Assembly: GCF_031846325.1 (NCBI RefSeq)
Contig: NZ_JAVRHZ010000002.1
Location: 248,001 to 312,000, forward strand
Direction of reading: 5' to 3'
DNA length: 64,000 nucleotides
Origin: Patiriisocius_A hiemis
GTDB taxonomy: Bacteria; Bacteroidota; Bacteroidia; Flavobacteriales; Flavobacteriaceae
Made by a program: the position numbers and the translations under genes. The notes under the pieces are model-generated. The model made no database searches. It saw nothing but the letters and a program-made list of their open reading frames with translations, and was not told where the DNA came from. Shown here piece after piece: positions 9,134-17,626 of the stretch (within the stretch, counting starts at the first letter, position 1; each line of letters opens with the position of its first letter).

Positions 9134-9268
9134 GAGTTTCTATTAACAATGCATCTTTATTTTTTAATCAAATTAACACTCATAATATTCTCACACTATG
9201 TTTATATAACTCAGAAAATCAATATATTTTACTGAAAAAATGATACTTTTACAAGCCTTAATAATGCT

Positions 9269-10507
9269 ATGAAAAAACACTTACTTTTATTGAGTCTCCT
9301 AACTTGTCTGTATTCTTGTTCTTCAGACTCAACACCTGAAGAAATCCCTATGGATGATATGGAACAACAAGATGATGATGAAACTATAGAAATACTTGAC
9401 AAAGCACCCTGTGAAAATGGTATGGCAAGTATTTATCCCTGTAATGGTTATGATTTACTTATGCATCTTGACCTTGAAGATTTTAACGCAGCAAGAGGTA
9501 ACGATTCGTGGGGCTGGACAGACCCTGATACTGGAAAAGAGTATGCAATAATGGGGTTAGATAATGGAACAGCTTTTGTTGATATTACTGGACAAAATCC
9601 TGTTTACTTAGGAAAACTACCTACAGCAACTTCTGCTAGTGCATGGAGAGACATTAAAGTGTACAGCAACCATGCTTTTATAGTTAGCGAAGCTACAAAT
9701 CATGGAATGCAAGTTTTTGATTTAACACAACTTAGAAATGTTTCAAATCCACCACAAAACTTTATTGCTACAGCTAATTATAATGAATTTGGAAACGCAC
9801 ACAATATTGTGATTAATGAAGAATCCGGATATGCTTATGCCGTAGGGACTCAAACTTTTAATGGAGGCCCTCATTTTATAAATATTCAAGACCCTCTTAA
9901 TCCAATAGCAGAGGGCGGATATGCAATGGGTGATTACAGCCATGATGCGCAAGTTGTAACTTACAATGGTCCAGATAGTGATTATTTAGGTAAAGAAATT
10001 TTAATTGGCAGTAATGAAAATGAAATTATCATTGCTGATATCACAGATAAATCAAATCCACAAAATATTTCAACCATATCATATAATCAAACTGGATATA
10101 CACATCAAGGTTGGTTTACAGAGAATCAACAATATTTTATTTTAGGAGATGAGACTGATGAATTAAATTTTGGTTTTAACTCTAGAACATTAATTTTTGA
10201 TTTTTCAGATTTAGATAGTCCAACGCTACTTTCTACATACCTAGGCCCAACAGAAGCTATAGATCATAATGGCTATGTTAAAGACAATCTATACTTTTTG
10301 GCAAATTATACAGCTGGCCTAAGAGTTTTAGATATATCAAATATTAGCTCTGGAGGTCTTGGAGAAATTGGATTCTTTGATACTTATACCGAAAACAATA
10401 GTGCTTCTTTTAATGGAGTCTGGAATGTATACCCATTTTTTGAAAGTGGAAAAATTATAATAAGCGATATAAATGGCGGACTATTTATCGTTAAAAAAAC
10501 CCAATAA
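9269..10507 (+). CDS. Choice-of-anchor B (LVIVD) propeller lipoprotein, paralogue 1
   Basis: A 412-residue lipoprotein (lipobox ending at Cys17, YSC|SSD) with an acidic linker (about 20-45) and one LVIVD-repeat beta-propeller. Repeats such as GTAFVDIT, GMQVFDLT, EIIIADITDKSNPQ and GLRVLDISN are visible. Six histidines, H135, H145, H178, H225, H279 and H333, are conserved in the two downstream paralogues. Unlike them, it has no T9SS sorting domain and should sit on a membrane through its lipid. It is the first gene of an apparent six-gene operon (9 bases to the next). The family is called choice-of-anchor B because the same propeller uses different anchors. The biochemical role is not established. 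Confidence 0.85.
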   Translation: MKKHLLLLSLLTCLYSCSSDSTPEEIPMDDMEQQDDDETIEILDKAPCENGMASIYPCNGYDLLMHLDLEDFNAARGNDSWGWTDPDTGKEYAIMGLDNGTAFVDITGQNPVYLGKLPTATSASAWRDIKVYSNHAFIVSEATNHGMQVFDLTQLRNVSNPPQNFIATANYNEFGNAHNIVINEESGYAYAVGTQTFNGGPHFINIQDPLNPIAEGGYAMGDYSHDAQVVTYNGPDSDYLGKEILIGSNENEIIIADITDKSNPQNISTISYNQTGYTHQGWFTENQQYFILGDETDELNFGFNSRTLIFDFSDLDSPTLLSTYLGPTEAIDHNGYVKDNLYFLANYTAGLRVLDISNISSGGLGEIGFFDTYTENNSASFNGVWNVYPFFESGKIIISDINGGLFIVKKTQ

Positions 10508-10516
10508 ATTTAATAA

Positions 10517-12433
10517 ATGAAAAAAATCTTACTACCCCTATTTAGCCTATGTGTATTAACTTTAACAGCACAAACACCATGTACAGGTGGAACTGCTGGT
10601 CCTTACTCTTGTGATGGATACCTGCTTCAGAGCGAAATCTCTCTTGGAACTTTAAGCGCTAGCGAAGGAAATGATTCTTGGGGGTGGACAGACCCCTCAA
10701 ATGGAAATGAGTATGCCTTAGTAGGCCTTAATAACGGTACTGCGTTTATTGATATTACAGATCCAATTAACCCTGTTTATCTTGGAAAACTTCCAACGCA
10801 TACTACTAGTAGTAGTTGGAGGGATATTAAAACATATAATAATCATGCATATATTGTAAGTGAAGCCGGTGGTCACGGAATGCAAGTGTTTGATTTAACT
10901 GAGCTTAGAAACGTAACCAGTCCTCCTGTAACTTTTCCTGAAACCGCTCACTTTGATGAGTTTGGTAGCGCACATAATATTGTAATTAATGAAGAATCTG
11001 GATATGCATATCCAGTTGGTGCAGGACCATTTAATGGAGGCCCTATTTTTATAAACATTCAAAATCCATCGAATCCTGTGGGTGAAGGTGGTTATAGCTT
11101 AGGTTCATATAGTCACGATGCACAAGTAGTAACTTACTGTGGTCCAGATCAAGATTACTCTGGCAAAGAAATACTAATAGGTAGTAATGCTAATGAGATA
11201 GTTATTGTTGATATTACAGACAAGGCTAATCCAGTAGGGATTTCAACAATAAATTATAGTAATGTAGGATACACCCATCAAGGTTGGTTTACTGAAGACC
11301 AACGTTATTTTTTATTGGGTGACGAGATAGATGAACAAAGTGTAGGGTTTAATACAAGAACCATTGTATTTGATTTTAATGACCTTGACAATCCTCAATT
11401 TCATTTTGAATATTTTGGCCCTACTGCTGCAATAGATCATAATGGATATGTAAAAGGGACTAAGTTTTACATGGCAAATTATAGAGCCGGTCTTAGAGTT
11501 ATTGATGTGAGTGATATTGAAAACCAAAACATAGTCGAAGAAGGCTTTTTTGATACTTACCCAGGAAGTAATAGCGCAAGTTTTAGTGGTGCTTGGAGTG
11601 TATATCCTTATTTTGATAGCGGAAACATTGTAATAAGTGATATCAACAGAGGTTTTTTATTAGTAAAAGCCGAAACAGATGACACCACAGCACCAACAGC
11701 TGTATGTCAAGATGTAACACTTGAACTTGACACTAATGGGCAAGCAGTTTTAAGTGCAGATGATGTTGACAATGGTTCTAGTGATGATAGTGGCACTGTA
11801 TACAAGCTAATTTGCACAACTCAATTTGATTGTTCGGACATTGGAACAATATCAATTGATCTAGAAGTTTATGATGATTTTGGAAACCGAGATATATGCA
11901 CAGCAACTATTACCATTGAAGATAATATAGCCCCAGAGATTGCTTGTCCCGCTAATACAACAGTAGATTTTGATAGTGGCCAAAACTTTTATACACTGCC
12001 TGATTATGTAGCAGGCGGAACTGCCACGGCAACAGACAATTGCATAAATGGACTAACAACAACACAAGACCCAGCTCCAGGAACAGAACTCACAGAGGGT
12101 AATTACACTATTAGTTTTGAAGCTGAAGACAGTTTTGGAAATACTAGTGTTTGTAGTTTTCAGTTGGCCGTAAATACCACTTTATCTGTTTCTGAAGAAG
12201 CTTTTGAAAATAGCCTAAAAATATATCCAAATCCTTCGCATAATAATATTACCATAGAATCTAATTTGCAAGAACTAGAAAACCTTCAAATTATTGATGT
12301 TACTGGAAAAATTGTTATTCTAAAAGAAAACATTTTATCTAGAAAAAAAGTAGTAAATATATCTCAATTAGAAAATGGCGTATATTTTCTCAAAGTAAAT
12401 AATACAGTATCAAAAAGAATTATAAAAATGTAA
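10517..12433 (+). CDS. Choice-of-anchor B propeller protein with HYR-like domains and T9SS sorting domain, paralogue 2
   Basis: 638 residues with a signal peptide at 1-18 (TLTAQ|T). The LVIVD propeller (about 20-390) is close to paralogue 1 throughout, including NDSWGWTDP, the HGMQVFDLT repeat, SYSHDAQVVTY and YTHQGWFTED. Two HYR/immunoglobulin-like modules follow (about 395-470 and 475-555, APTAVCQDVTLELD and IAPEIACPANTTV). A Por-type A C-terminal domain ends the protein (about 560-638, KIYPNPS start and KRIIKM end). It should be secreted by the type IX system and attached to the cell surface or released. The protein has four more Cys in the HYR region. Confidence 0.85.
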   Translation: MKKILLPLFSLCVLTLTAQTPCTGGTAGPYSCDGYLLQSEISLGTLSASEGNDSWGWTDPSNGNEYALVGLNNGTAFIDITDPINPVYLGKLPTHTTSSSWRDIKTYNNHAYIVSEAGGHGMQVFDLTELRNVTSPPVTFPETAHFDEFGSAHNIVINEESGYAYPVGAGPFNGGPIFINIQNPSNPVGEGGYSLGSYSHDAQVVTYCGPDQDYSGKEILIGSNANEIVIVDITDKANPVGISTINYSNVGYTHQGWFTEDQRYFLLGDEIDEQSVGFNTRTIVFDFNDLDNPQFHFEYFGPTAAIDHNGYVKGTKFYMANYRAGLRVIDVSDIENQNIVEEGFFDTYPGSNSASFSGAWSVYPYFDSGNIVISDINRGFLLVKAETDDTTAPTAVCQDVTLELDTNGQAVLSADDVDNGSSDDSGTVYKLICTTQFDCSDIGTISIDLEVYDDFGNRDICTATITIEDNIAPEIACPANTTVDFDSGQNFYTLPDYVAGGTATATDNCINGLTTTQDPAPGTELTEGNYTISFEAEDSFGNTSVCSFQLAVNTTLSVSEEAFENSLKIYPNPSHNNITIESNLQELENLQIIDVTGKIVILKENILSRKKVVNISQLENGVYFLKVNNTVSKRIIKM

Positions 12434-12468
12434 GGTTTTCTATCTAAAACCTACTAAAAGCAATTACT

Positions 12469-13896
12469 ATGAAAAGCAAACTATACCTTTTATTCATTAC
12501 ATTTTCAACAATACTATATGCACAAACTCCTTGTGTTGGAGGTGGAGCAGCTGGTTTTCCATGTGAAAATTACGATTTACTGTCTCAAATTACCCCCGGA
12601 CAAATGAATGCATCTAGAGCAAATGACTCTTGGGGATGGACAGATCCAGATTCTGGTATTGAGTACGCAATTATTGGGTTAGATAATGGGACTGCATTTA
12701 TTGACATTAGCGACCCTATTAATCCTATTTATTTAGGAAAACTACCAACTCAAACAGACCCAAGTACTTGGAGAGATATAAAAGTTTACAGCGACCATGC
12801 TTTTATTGTTAGTGAAGCATTTAATCATGGAATGCAGGTGTTTGATTTAACCCAATTACGCAATGTTACAAATCCACCTGTTACTTTTTCAAATACTGCT
12901 TTTTATGGTGAATTTGGTAGTGCCCATAATATCGTAATTAATGAAGATACTGGTTTTGCATATGCAGTTGGAACAGGTACATTTAATGGAGGTCCTCATT
13001 TTATAGATATTACAAACCCAGCGAATCCTGTAGCTGCTGGTGGGTTTGCATTAGACGACTATAGCCATGATGCGCAAGTGGTAACGTATAGTGGTCCTGA
13101 CGCAGACTATACAGACCAAGAAATCTATATTGGTAGCCACGGTAGCTTTGGTAGTGATGATATTATATCTATTGTAGATGTTACAAACAAGTCCAATCCA
13201 ATATCAATTGCAACACTTCCTTATCCTAATCCAGGATATGCCCACCAAGGTTGGTTTACTGAAGACCAACGCTATTTTATTTTAGGGGATGAAACAGATG
13301 AAATAAACATAGGGTTTAATACTAGGACTATAATTTTTGATTTAACAGATCTTGATGCACCCCAATTTCTTTTTGAATTTTTTGGTCCAACACCTGCTTC
13401 AGATCATAATGGATATGTAGTTGGAGATAAGTACTATTTTGCAAATTACAATAGAGGAATGACAGTTATAGATATAAGCGATATTGCAAACCAGAATTTT
13501 TCTGAATACGGCTTTTTTGATGTTCACCCTAGCACAAATAACGTAGGAACCTCAGGAACCTGGAACGTCTATCCATTTTTTGAAAGCGGAAATATAGTAA
13601 TAAGTGGAACAGCAGGATTTACGCTTGTAAAAGATGCCACAGTTGTGCTAGGTGCTTCTGAAAATGATATAGATAATTTTGCAATAGTCCCTAATCCAAC
13701 TTCTGGAAACATAGCTATCACTTCATCTAATGCAGAAATAACCAAAGTTGAGGTATATTCTATGTTAGGACAACAGCTTCTTTCAGAAAACTTTATAGCT
13801 ACTAACCAAAAAAATATGAACGTTTCATCATTATCTGCTGGAGTTTATATTCTCAAAATAAATAATACAACCACAAAACAAATCGTTGTAAAATAA
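12469..13896 (+). CDS. Choice-of-anchor B propeller protein with T9SS sorting domain, paralogue 3
   Basis: 475 residues with a signal peptide at 1-18 (ILYAQ|T). The propeller has the same order of motifs as its two upstream neighbours, and all six conserved His are kept (DHAFIVSEA, NHGMQVFDL, GSAHNIVINE, YSHDAQVV, AHQGWFTED, SDHNGYV). It has a short insertion (GSHGSFGSDD) at the LVIVD repeat where the others read IGSN(E/A)N. It goes straight from the propeller to a type A T9SS C-terminal domain (about 395-475, FAIVPNPTSG to KQIVVK). The next gene starts 6 bases after its stop. Confidence 0.85.
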   Translation: MKSKLYLLFITFSTILYAQTPCVGGGAAGFPCENYDLLSQITPGQMNASRANDSWGWTDPDSGIEYAIIGLDNGTAFIDISDPINPIYLGKLPTQTDPSTWRDIKVYSDHAFIVSEAFNHGMQVFDLTQLRNVTNPPVTFSNTAFYGEFGSAHNIVINEDTGFAYAVGTGTFNGGPHFIDITNPANPVAAGGFALDDYSHDAQVVTYSGPDADYTDQEIYIGSHGSFGSDDIISIVDVTNKSNPISIATLPYPNPGYAHQGWFTEDQRYFILGDETDEINIGFNTRTIIFDLTDLDAPQFLFEFFGPTPASDHNGYVVGDKYYFANYNRGMTVIDISDIANQNFSEYGFFDVHPSTNNVGTSGTWNVYPFFESGNIVISGTAGFTLVKDATVVLGASENDIDNFAIVPNPTSGNIAITSSNAEITKVEVYSMLGQQLLSENFIATNQKNMNVSSLSAGVYILKINNTTTKQIVVK

Positions 13897-13902
13897 AAAA
13901 CT

Positions 13903-15258
13903 GTGCTAAGAAAAAGAGTAATAAAATCAATATCGGTAATTTTTATTTCACTCGCCCTATTTGGGTGTAATGATGATGAGGTATCTATTATTGAAAATCA
14001 AAATGAAGAAAACCCAATTCTAGAAATAGATTTCACGATTACTTTTGGAGGCTCTGGAATAGACGATGCTATTTCTGTAGTAGAAGCCAATGATGGTGGT
14101 TATGCCGTTCTGGGCACTACAAATAGTATTGATGGTGATATCACAGACAAAACTAGTACAGATTTAGACTTTTGGCTTATCAAACTAGACGCTTCTGGGC
14201 AAATGATATGGAATAGAACCTACGGTGGTAGTGAAGATGAAAGAGCAAGAAGTATTTTTAAGACCCAAGATGGAGGTTACGTTCTAGCTGGACAAAGTAG
14301 AAGTAGCGATGGAGATGTATCTAGCAACGCAGGTTTCTTTGATTTCTGGATAGTTAAAGTAGGAAGTCAAGGAGCTATAGAATGGGAAAAAAATTATGGG
14401 TTTGCAGGAAACGACCAAGCGTATGATATATTTCAAACTAGTGATGGTGGCTTTTTTGTCTCGGGTATTCTAGATGTTACTGCTAGTGGTGGCCAAGGTA
14501 ATAGTGGCAGAAACTCAAACAGACATGCAGGTGGTGATTACTGGACATTAAAACTAGATGCATCCGGAGAACTAATTTGGAGTCGTTATTTTGGGGGGTC
14601 ATTTACAGATACTTCGCATGATGCAGTAGAGACAGATAATGGAGATTTTATAATTATTGGGTTTTCAGATAGTGAAGATGTAGATATCACAAATAACAAA
14701 GGCGCTTACGATTTTTGGATTGTAAGAGCATCTTCAGAAGGAGATCTCATTTGGCAAAAAAACTTCGGCGGTTCAGAAATTGACATACCTTATGGAATTA
14801 CCAAAACACAAGATGGTAACTATATGTTAGCAGGAGATACAAGAAGTGCAGACCAAGATGTTACTGAAACTATTGGTAACGCAGATATCTGGACACTAAA
14901 GTTTAACGATGTTGGTGATATATTACAACAGAAATCTATTGGAGGAACTCAATTTGAGTCTGCTAGAAGTATAGTAACATTACAAAATGGCAATTATGCA
15001 ATTACTTCAACCACAAGGAGTAATGATGGAGATGTATCAAGTAACAATGGTCAAAATGATATTTGGACTGTTATTCTAGACCAAAACCTCGAGTTAATAT
15101 CAGAAAAAAACATTGGAGGCTCTGCTTTAGACTTTGGAGAAGATGTAATACAAACTTCAGATAATAAAATAATTGTTGTTGGAAATACTGAAAGTAGTGA
15201 CGGAGATATCACAATAAATAAAGGGCAAAAAGATATTATAATCTCAAAATTTAATTAA
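13903..15258 (+). CDS. Lipoprotein with seven tandem propeller-type repeats
   Basis: 451 residues beginning with GTG. This is the only start that supplies the signal peptide and lipobox (Cys22, LFGC|NDD), and no ATG is available before mid-protein. Seven repeats of about 53-60 residues follow, each with the pattern GGS..D.A.S...T.DGGY...G...S.DGD(I/V)(T/S)...DFW..K.D..G...W.. . Seven copies suggest a seven-bladed propeller; the DGD(I/V) turns look like candidate calcium loops (inference). Such repeats appear in surface proteins of many Bacteroidota, with no assigned function. It lies between the choice-of-anchor-B genes and mbnP, on the same strand, 24 bases before mbnP. Confidence 0.8.
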   Translation: MLRKRVIKSISVIFISLALFGCNDDEVSIIENQNEENPILEIDFTITFGGSGIDDAISVVEANDGGYAVLGTTNSIDGDITDKTSTDLDFWLIKLDASGQMIWNRTYGGSEDERARSIFKTQDGGYVLAGQSRSSDGDVSSNAGFFDFWIVKVGSQGAIEWEKNYGFAGNDQAYDIFQTSDGGFFVSGILDVTASGGQGNSGRNSNRHAGGDYWTLKLDASGELIWSRYFGGSFTDTSHDAVETDNGDFIIIGFSDSEDVDITNNKGAYDFWIVRASSEGDLIWQKNFGGSEIDIPYGITKTQDGNYMLAGDTRSADQDVTETIGNADIWTLKFNDVGDILQQKSIGGTQFESARSIVTLQNGNYAITSTTRSNDGDVSSNNGQNDIWTVILDQNLELISEKNIGGSALDFGEDVIQTSDNKIIVVGNTESSDGDITINKGQKDIIISKFN

Positions 15259-15282
15259 AAAGAAAAGTTCAAAAAAAAAAAA

Positions 15283-16080
15283 ATGAAAAAAATATTATTA
15301 TTACTAAGTTTAGGTCTTATAGCCGCTTCTTGTAATGATGACGAAGTTAGTATTAATGAAGAAGAAGCAAATGTTAACTTCCGTTTCAGTCAAAACTGGG
15401 ATGGGGAAGAAATTGAAAATTCAGATTATGAAAACACTACCTATGTAAATGCTAATGGAGAAAGTATGACACTCTCTAAAGTAAACTATCTAATTTCGGA
15501 TATTACATTTACGTCAACTTCTAATGGAACTGTATTTGATTCAGGTGATTACAATTTAGTGTTAGCTCGTGAAGGTAGAAACCTAGAGTTCACACCTTCA
15601 GTCCAAATTCCTGAAGGAGAATATACTGTTTCTTTTACCTTTGGATTTGATGATGAGGATAATGACAAAGAAGGTGGTTATCCAGATTTAAACTCTGAAG
15701 ACGGTTTTTGGAATGTCCCAGCTCCTTTAGGTGGTGGCTATCACTACCAACGTATTGAAGGCACTTATATTAATAGCGCTAGTAACGTTACTAGTTTTCA
15801 ATTTCATACAGTTAGGGCAAATAAACATACTACACTTCCTCCAGGACCTGATACACTTGAAGAGCTCAGAGACACTTCCTTTAGTGTAAATCTTGGAACA
15901 GTTACAATTGGCTCAAACACAACTATTGAAGTAAAAGCAAACATTGCAGAGTGGTTTAAAAATCCAATTACTTGGGATTTAAATTCTCGTTTTGAAGTTT
16001 TAATGCCAAATTTTCAAGCACAGTTAGACATGAATGAAAATGGTGCAACTGTATTTTCACTAGGAGAAATTACACAATAA
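15283..16080 (+). CDS. mbnP: MbnP-family copper-binding lipoprotein
   Basis: 265 residues, lipobox Cys17 (AASC|NDD). The MbnP family is defined by a beta-sandwich starting near VNFRFSQNWDG and the later SKVNYLISDITF, GFWNVP...GGYHYQRIEG and FQFHT segments seen here. In characterised members an MbnH enzyme oxidises a tryptophan to kynurenine, which then helps bind copper. Here W143 in the GFWN segment is the best candidate, with H154, H175 and H182 as possible ligands; W39, W224 and W231 are the other Trp. That assignment is inference. The stop is 2 bases before mbnH, so the two are coupled. Lipid anchoring places it in the periplasm or on the outer membrane. Confidence 0.85.
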   Translation: MKKILLLLSLGLIAASCNDDEVSINEEEANVNFRFSQNWDGEEIENSDYENTTYVNANGESMTLSKVNYLISDITFTSTSNGTVFDSGDYNLVLAREGRNLEFTPSVQIPEGEYTVSFTFGFDDEDNDKEGGYPDLNSEDGFWNVPAPLGGGYHYQRIEGTYINSASNVTSFQFHTVRANKHTTLPPGPDTLEELRDTSFSVNLGTVTIGSNTTIEVKANIAEWFKNPITWDLNSRFEVLMPNFQAQLDMNENGATVFSLGEITQ

Positions 16081-16082
16081 AA

Positions 16083-17153
16083 ATGTCAAGGTTAAAAAAT
16101 ATATTCGGTTTACTCTTCTTTATACTATGCTTAGTATCATGTAGTGATAGTGAGCCTGAAGAAGAATATACCGCAACCCCTTTAGCCCTAGAAGTACCTG
16201 CTTTTTTTGAAAGCTCAATCCTTCCTCCCGTAATCCCAGCAGATAACCCACAGACTGTTGAAGGTGTGGCTTTAGGAAAAAAACTATTTTTTGATCGTAT
16301 TCTCTCAAGAGATAATAGTATTTCTTGTGCAAGTTGCCATAGACTACAAAATGCTTTCTCAGACCCTAGACAATTTAGCATTGGAGTAACAGGTCAAGAA
16401 GGTATTAGAAACTCCATGCCGCTCCAAAATCTTGCTTTTAACTTTAATGAAAAATTTAATTGGGATGGTAGCGCAAATAGTCTTGAAGATCAAATGTTTG
16501 GTCCTGTAACCAATCCTGTTGAAATGGATAACACATGGACCAACGTTGAGAATTCACTTCAAAACGATAATGAATACCCAGAATTATTTAGATTAGCATT
16601 TGGTAATAGTAGAATAGATTCTACTATGGTGACCAAAGCCCTTGCCCAGTTTGTAAGAACTATGATTTCTGGGAACTCTAAATTTGACCAATTTTTGAAC
16701 GGTACAGCCACGCTTACTCCTGAAGAGGAAAATGGACTCAATGTTTTTTTAGATGAAGGTCGTGGAGACTGTTTTCATTGTCATGGTCTTCCAGAAACTC
16801 CCTTATGGACAGACAATGCGTTTCATAACAATGGTTTGGATGAGTTTTTTGAAGATAATGGACTAGGCGATGTAACCGGAGACCCCAGAGACTTTGGATT
16901 GTTTAAAACCCCTTCCTTGCGAAACTTATCTTATACTGCACCTTATATGCATGATGGTAGATTTGCAACTATAGACGAAGTAATTAATCACTATAGTGAA
17001 GGACTAGTATTTTCAGAAACCATTGACCCACTTATGAAACGAGTGGATGAAGGCGGTGTGCAATTAACCGAAGAAGATAAAGCAGACCTAAAAGCTTTTT
17101 TACTAACACTATCAGACCCTTCATTTATTAGCAATCCAGATTTTCAACAATAA
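16083..17153 (+). CDS. mbnH: MbnH-like di-heme cytochrome c peroxidase (MauG superfamily)
   Basis: 356 residues with a lipobox at Cys20 (LVSC|SDS). Two c-type heme sites are visible: C82-A-S-C85-H86 and C230-F-H-C233-H234. The conserved SRDNSISCASCH, QFSIGVTGQ and KTPSLRNLSYTAPYMHDGR segments are typical of the bacterial di-heme peroxidase / MauG group. Pairing with an MbnP directly upstream points to the MbnH branch, which oxidises protein tryptophan rather than scavenging peroxide. It is attached to a membrane and faces the periplasm, where c-type hemes mature. It is the last gene before the SUF promoter. Confidence 0.87.
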   Translation: MSRLKNIFGLLFFILCLVSCSDSEPEEEYTATPLALEVPAFFESSILPPVIPADNPQTVEGVALGKKLFFDRILSRDNSISCASCHRLQNAFSDPRQFSIGVTGQEGIRNSMPLQNLAFNFNEKFNWDGSANSLEDQMFGPVTNPVEMDNTWTNVENSLQNDNEYPELFRLAFGNSRIDSTMVTKALAQFVRTMISGNSKFDQFLNGTATLTPEEENGLNVFLDEGRGDCFHCHGLPETPLWTDNAFHNNGLDEFFEDNGLGDVTGDPRDFGLFKTPSLRNLSYTAPYMHDGRFATIDEVINHYSEGLVFSETIDPLMKRVDEGGVQLTEEDKADLKAFLLTLSDPSFISNPDFQQ

Positions 17154-17244
17154 AAAAGGTTTTTACTCTACAGCCATTAGGTTCCTCTATGGTTTTATAA
17201 CGTTTAATTAAGTTTCTATCTATGGTAAACCGTAGTATTTGCCG

Positions 17245-17252
17245 TATATTTG
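17245..17252 (+). promoter_or_regulatory. -7 box of the SUF operon
   Basis: TATATTTG is a perfect match to TAnnTTTG and ends 28 bases before the sufA start. I do not see a clear -33 TTTG at the right distance, which may mean that an activator or repressor controls the operon. Confidence 0.55.
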
Positions 17253-17280
17253 CACACAATTTAGAATTAATTTTTATTAC

Positions 17281-17610
17281 ATGATTAAAGTTAGTGAAAA
17301 CGCAAAAAATAAAATCTCTCAGCTTATGAGTGAAGAGGGGTTTAATATTGCACAAGACTTTGTTAGGGTTGGTGTAAAAAGTGGTGGTTGTTCAGGTTTA
17401 TCTTACGACTTAAAATTTGATCACGCATCAGGAGAAAATGATAAGGTTTTTGAAGATCATGAAGTAAAAATAGCCGTGGATAAAAAAAGCTTTTTATACT
17501 TGGTAGGTACTACATTAGAATATAGTGGAGGCCTTAATGGAAAAGGATTTGTTTTTAACAACCCCAACGCCAATAGAACCTGTGGTTGCGGCGAGAGTTT
17601 CTCTCTTTAA
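17281..17610 (+). CDS. sufA: A-type iron-sulfur carrier SufA/IscA
   Basis: 109 residues. A-type carriers take clusters from the SufBCD scaffold and pass them to apo-proteins. The three conserved cluster ligands are visible: C37 in GGCSGLSY and C101 and C103 in TCGCGESF. I chose the ATG at 17281 (MIKVSENAKNK); an upstream ATG at 17239 would overlap the -7 box and add a non-family extension. First gene of the SUF operon; sufB follows after 16 bases. Confidence 0.92.
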   Translation: MIKVSENAKNKISQLMSEEGFNIAQDFVRVGVKSGGCSGLSYDLKFDHASGENDKVFEDHEVKIAVDKKSFLYLVGTTLEYSGGLNGKGFVFNNPNANRTCGCGESFSL

Positions 17611-17626
17611 TAATTTCTGAAATTTT

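Noticed and set aside
13903..15258. Assembly or frameshift artefact in the repeat lipoprotein because it lacks an ATG
   Set aside because: GTG at 13903 gives a complete signal peptide and lipobox 6 bases after the previous stop, so a normal alternative start explains it.
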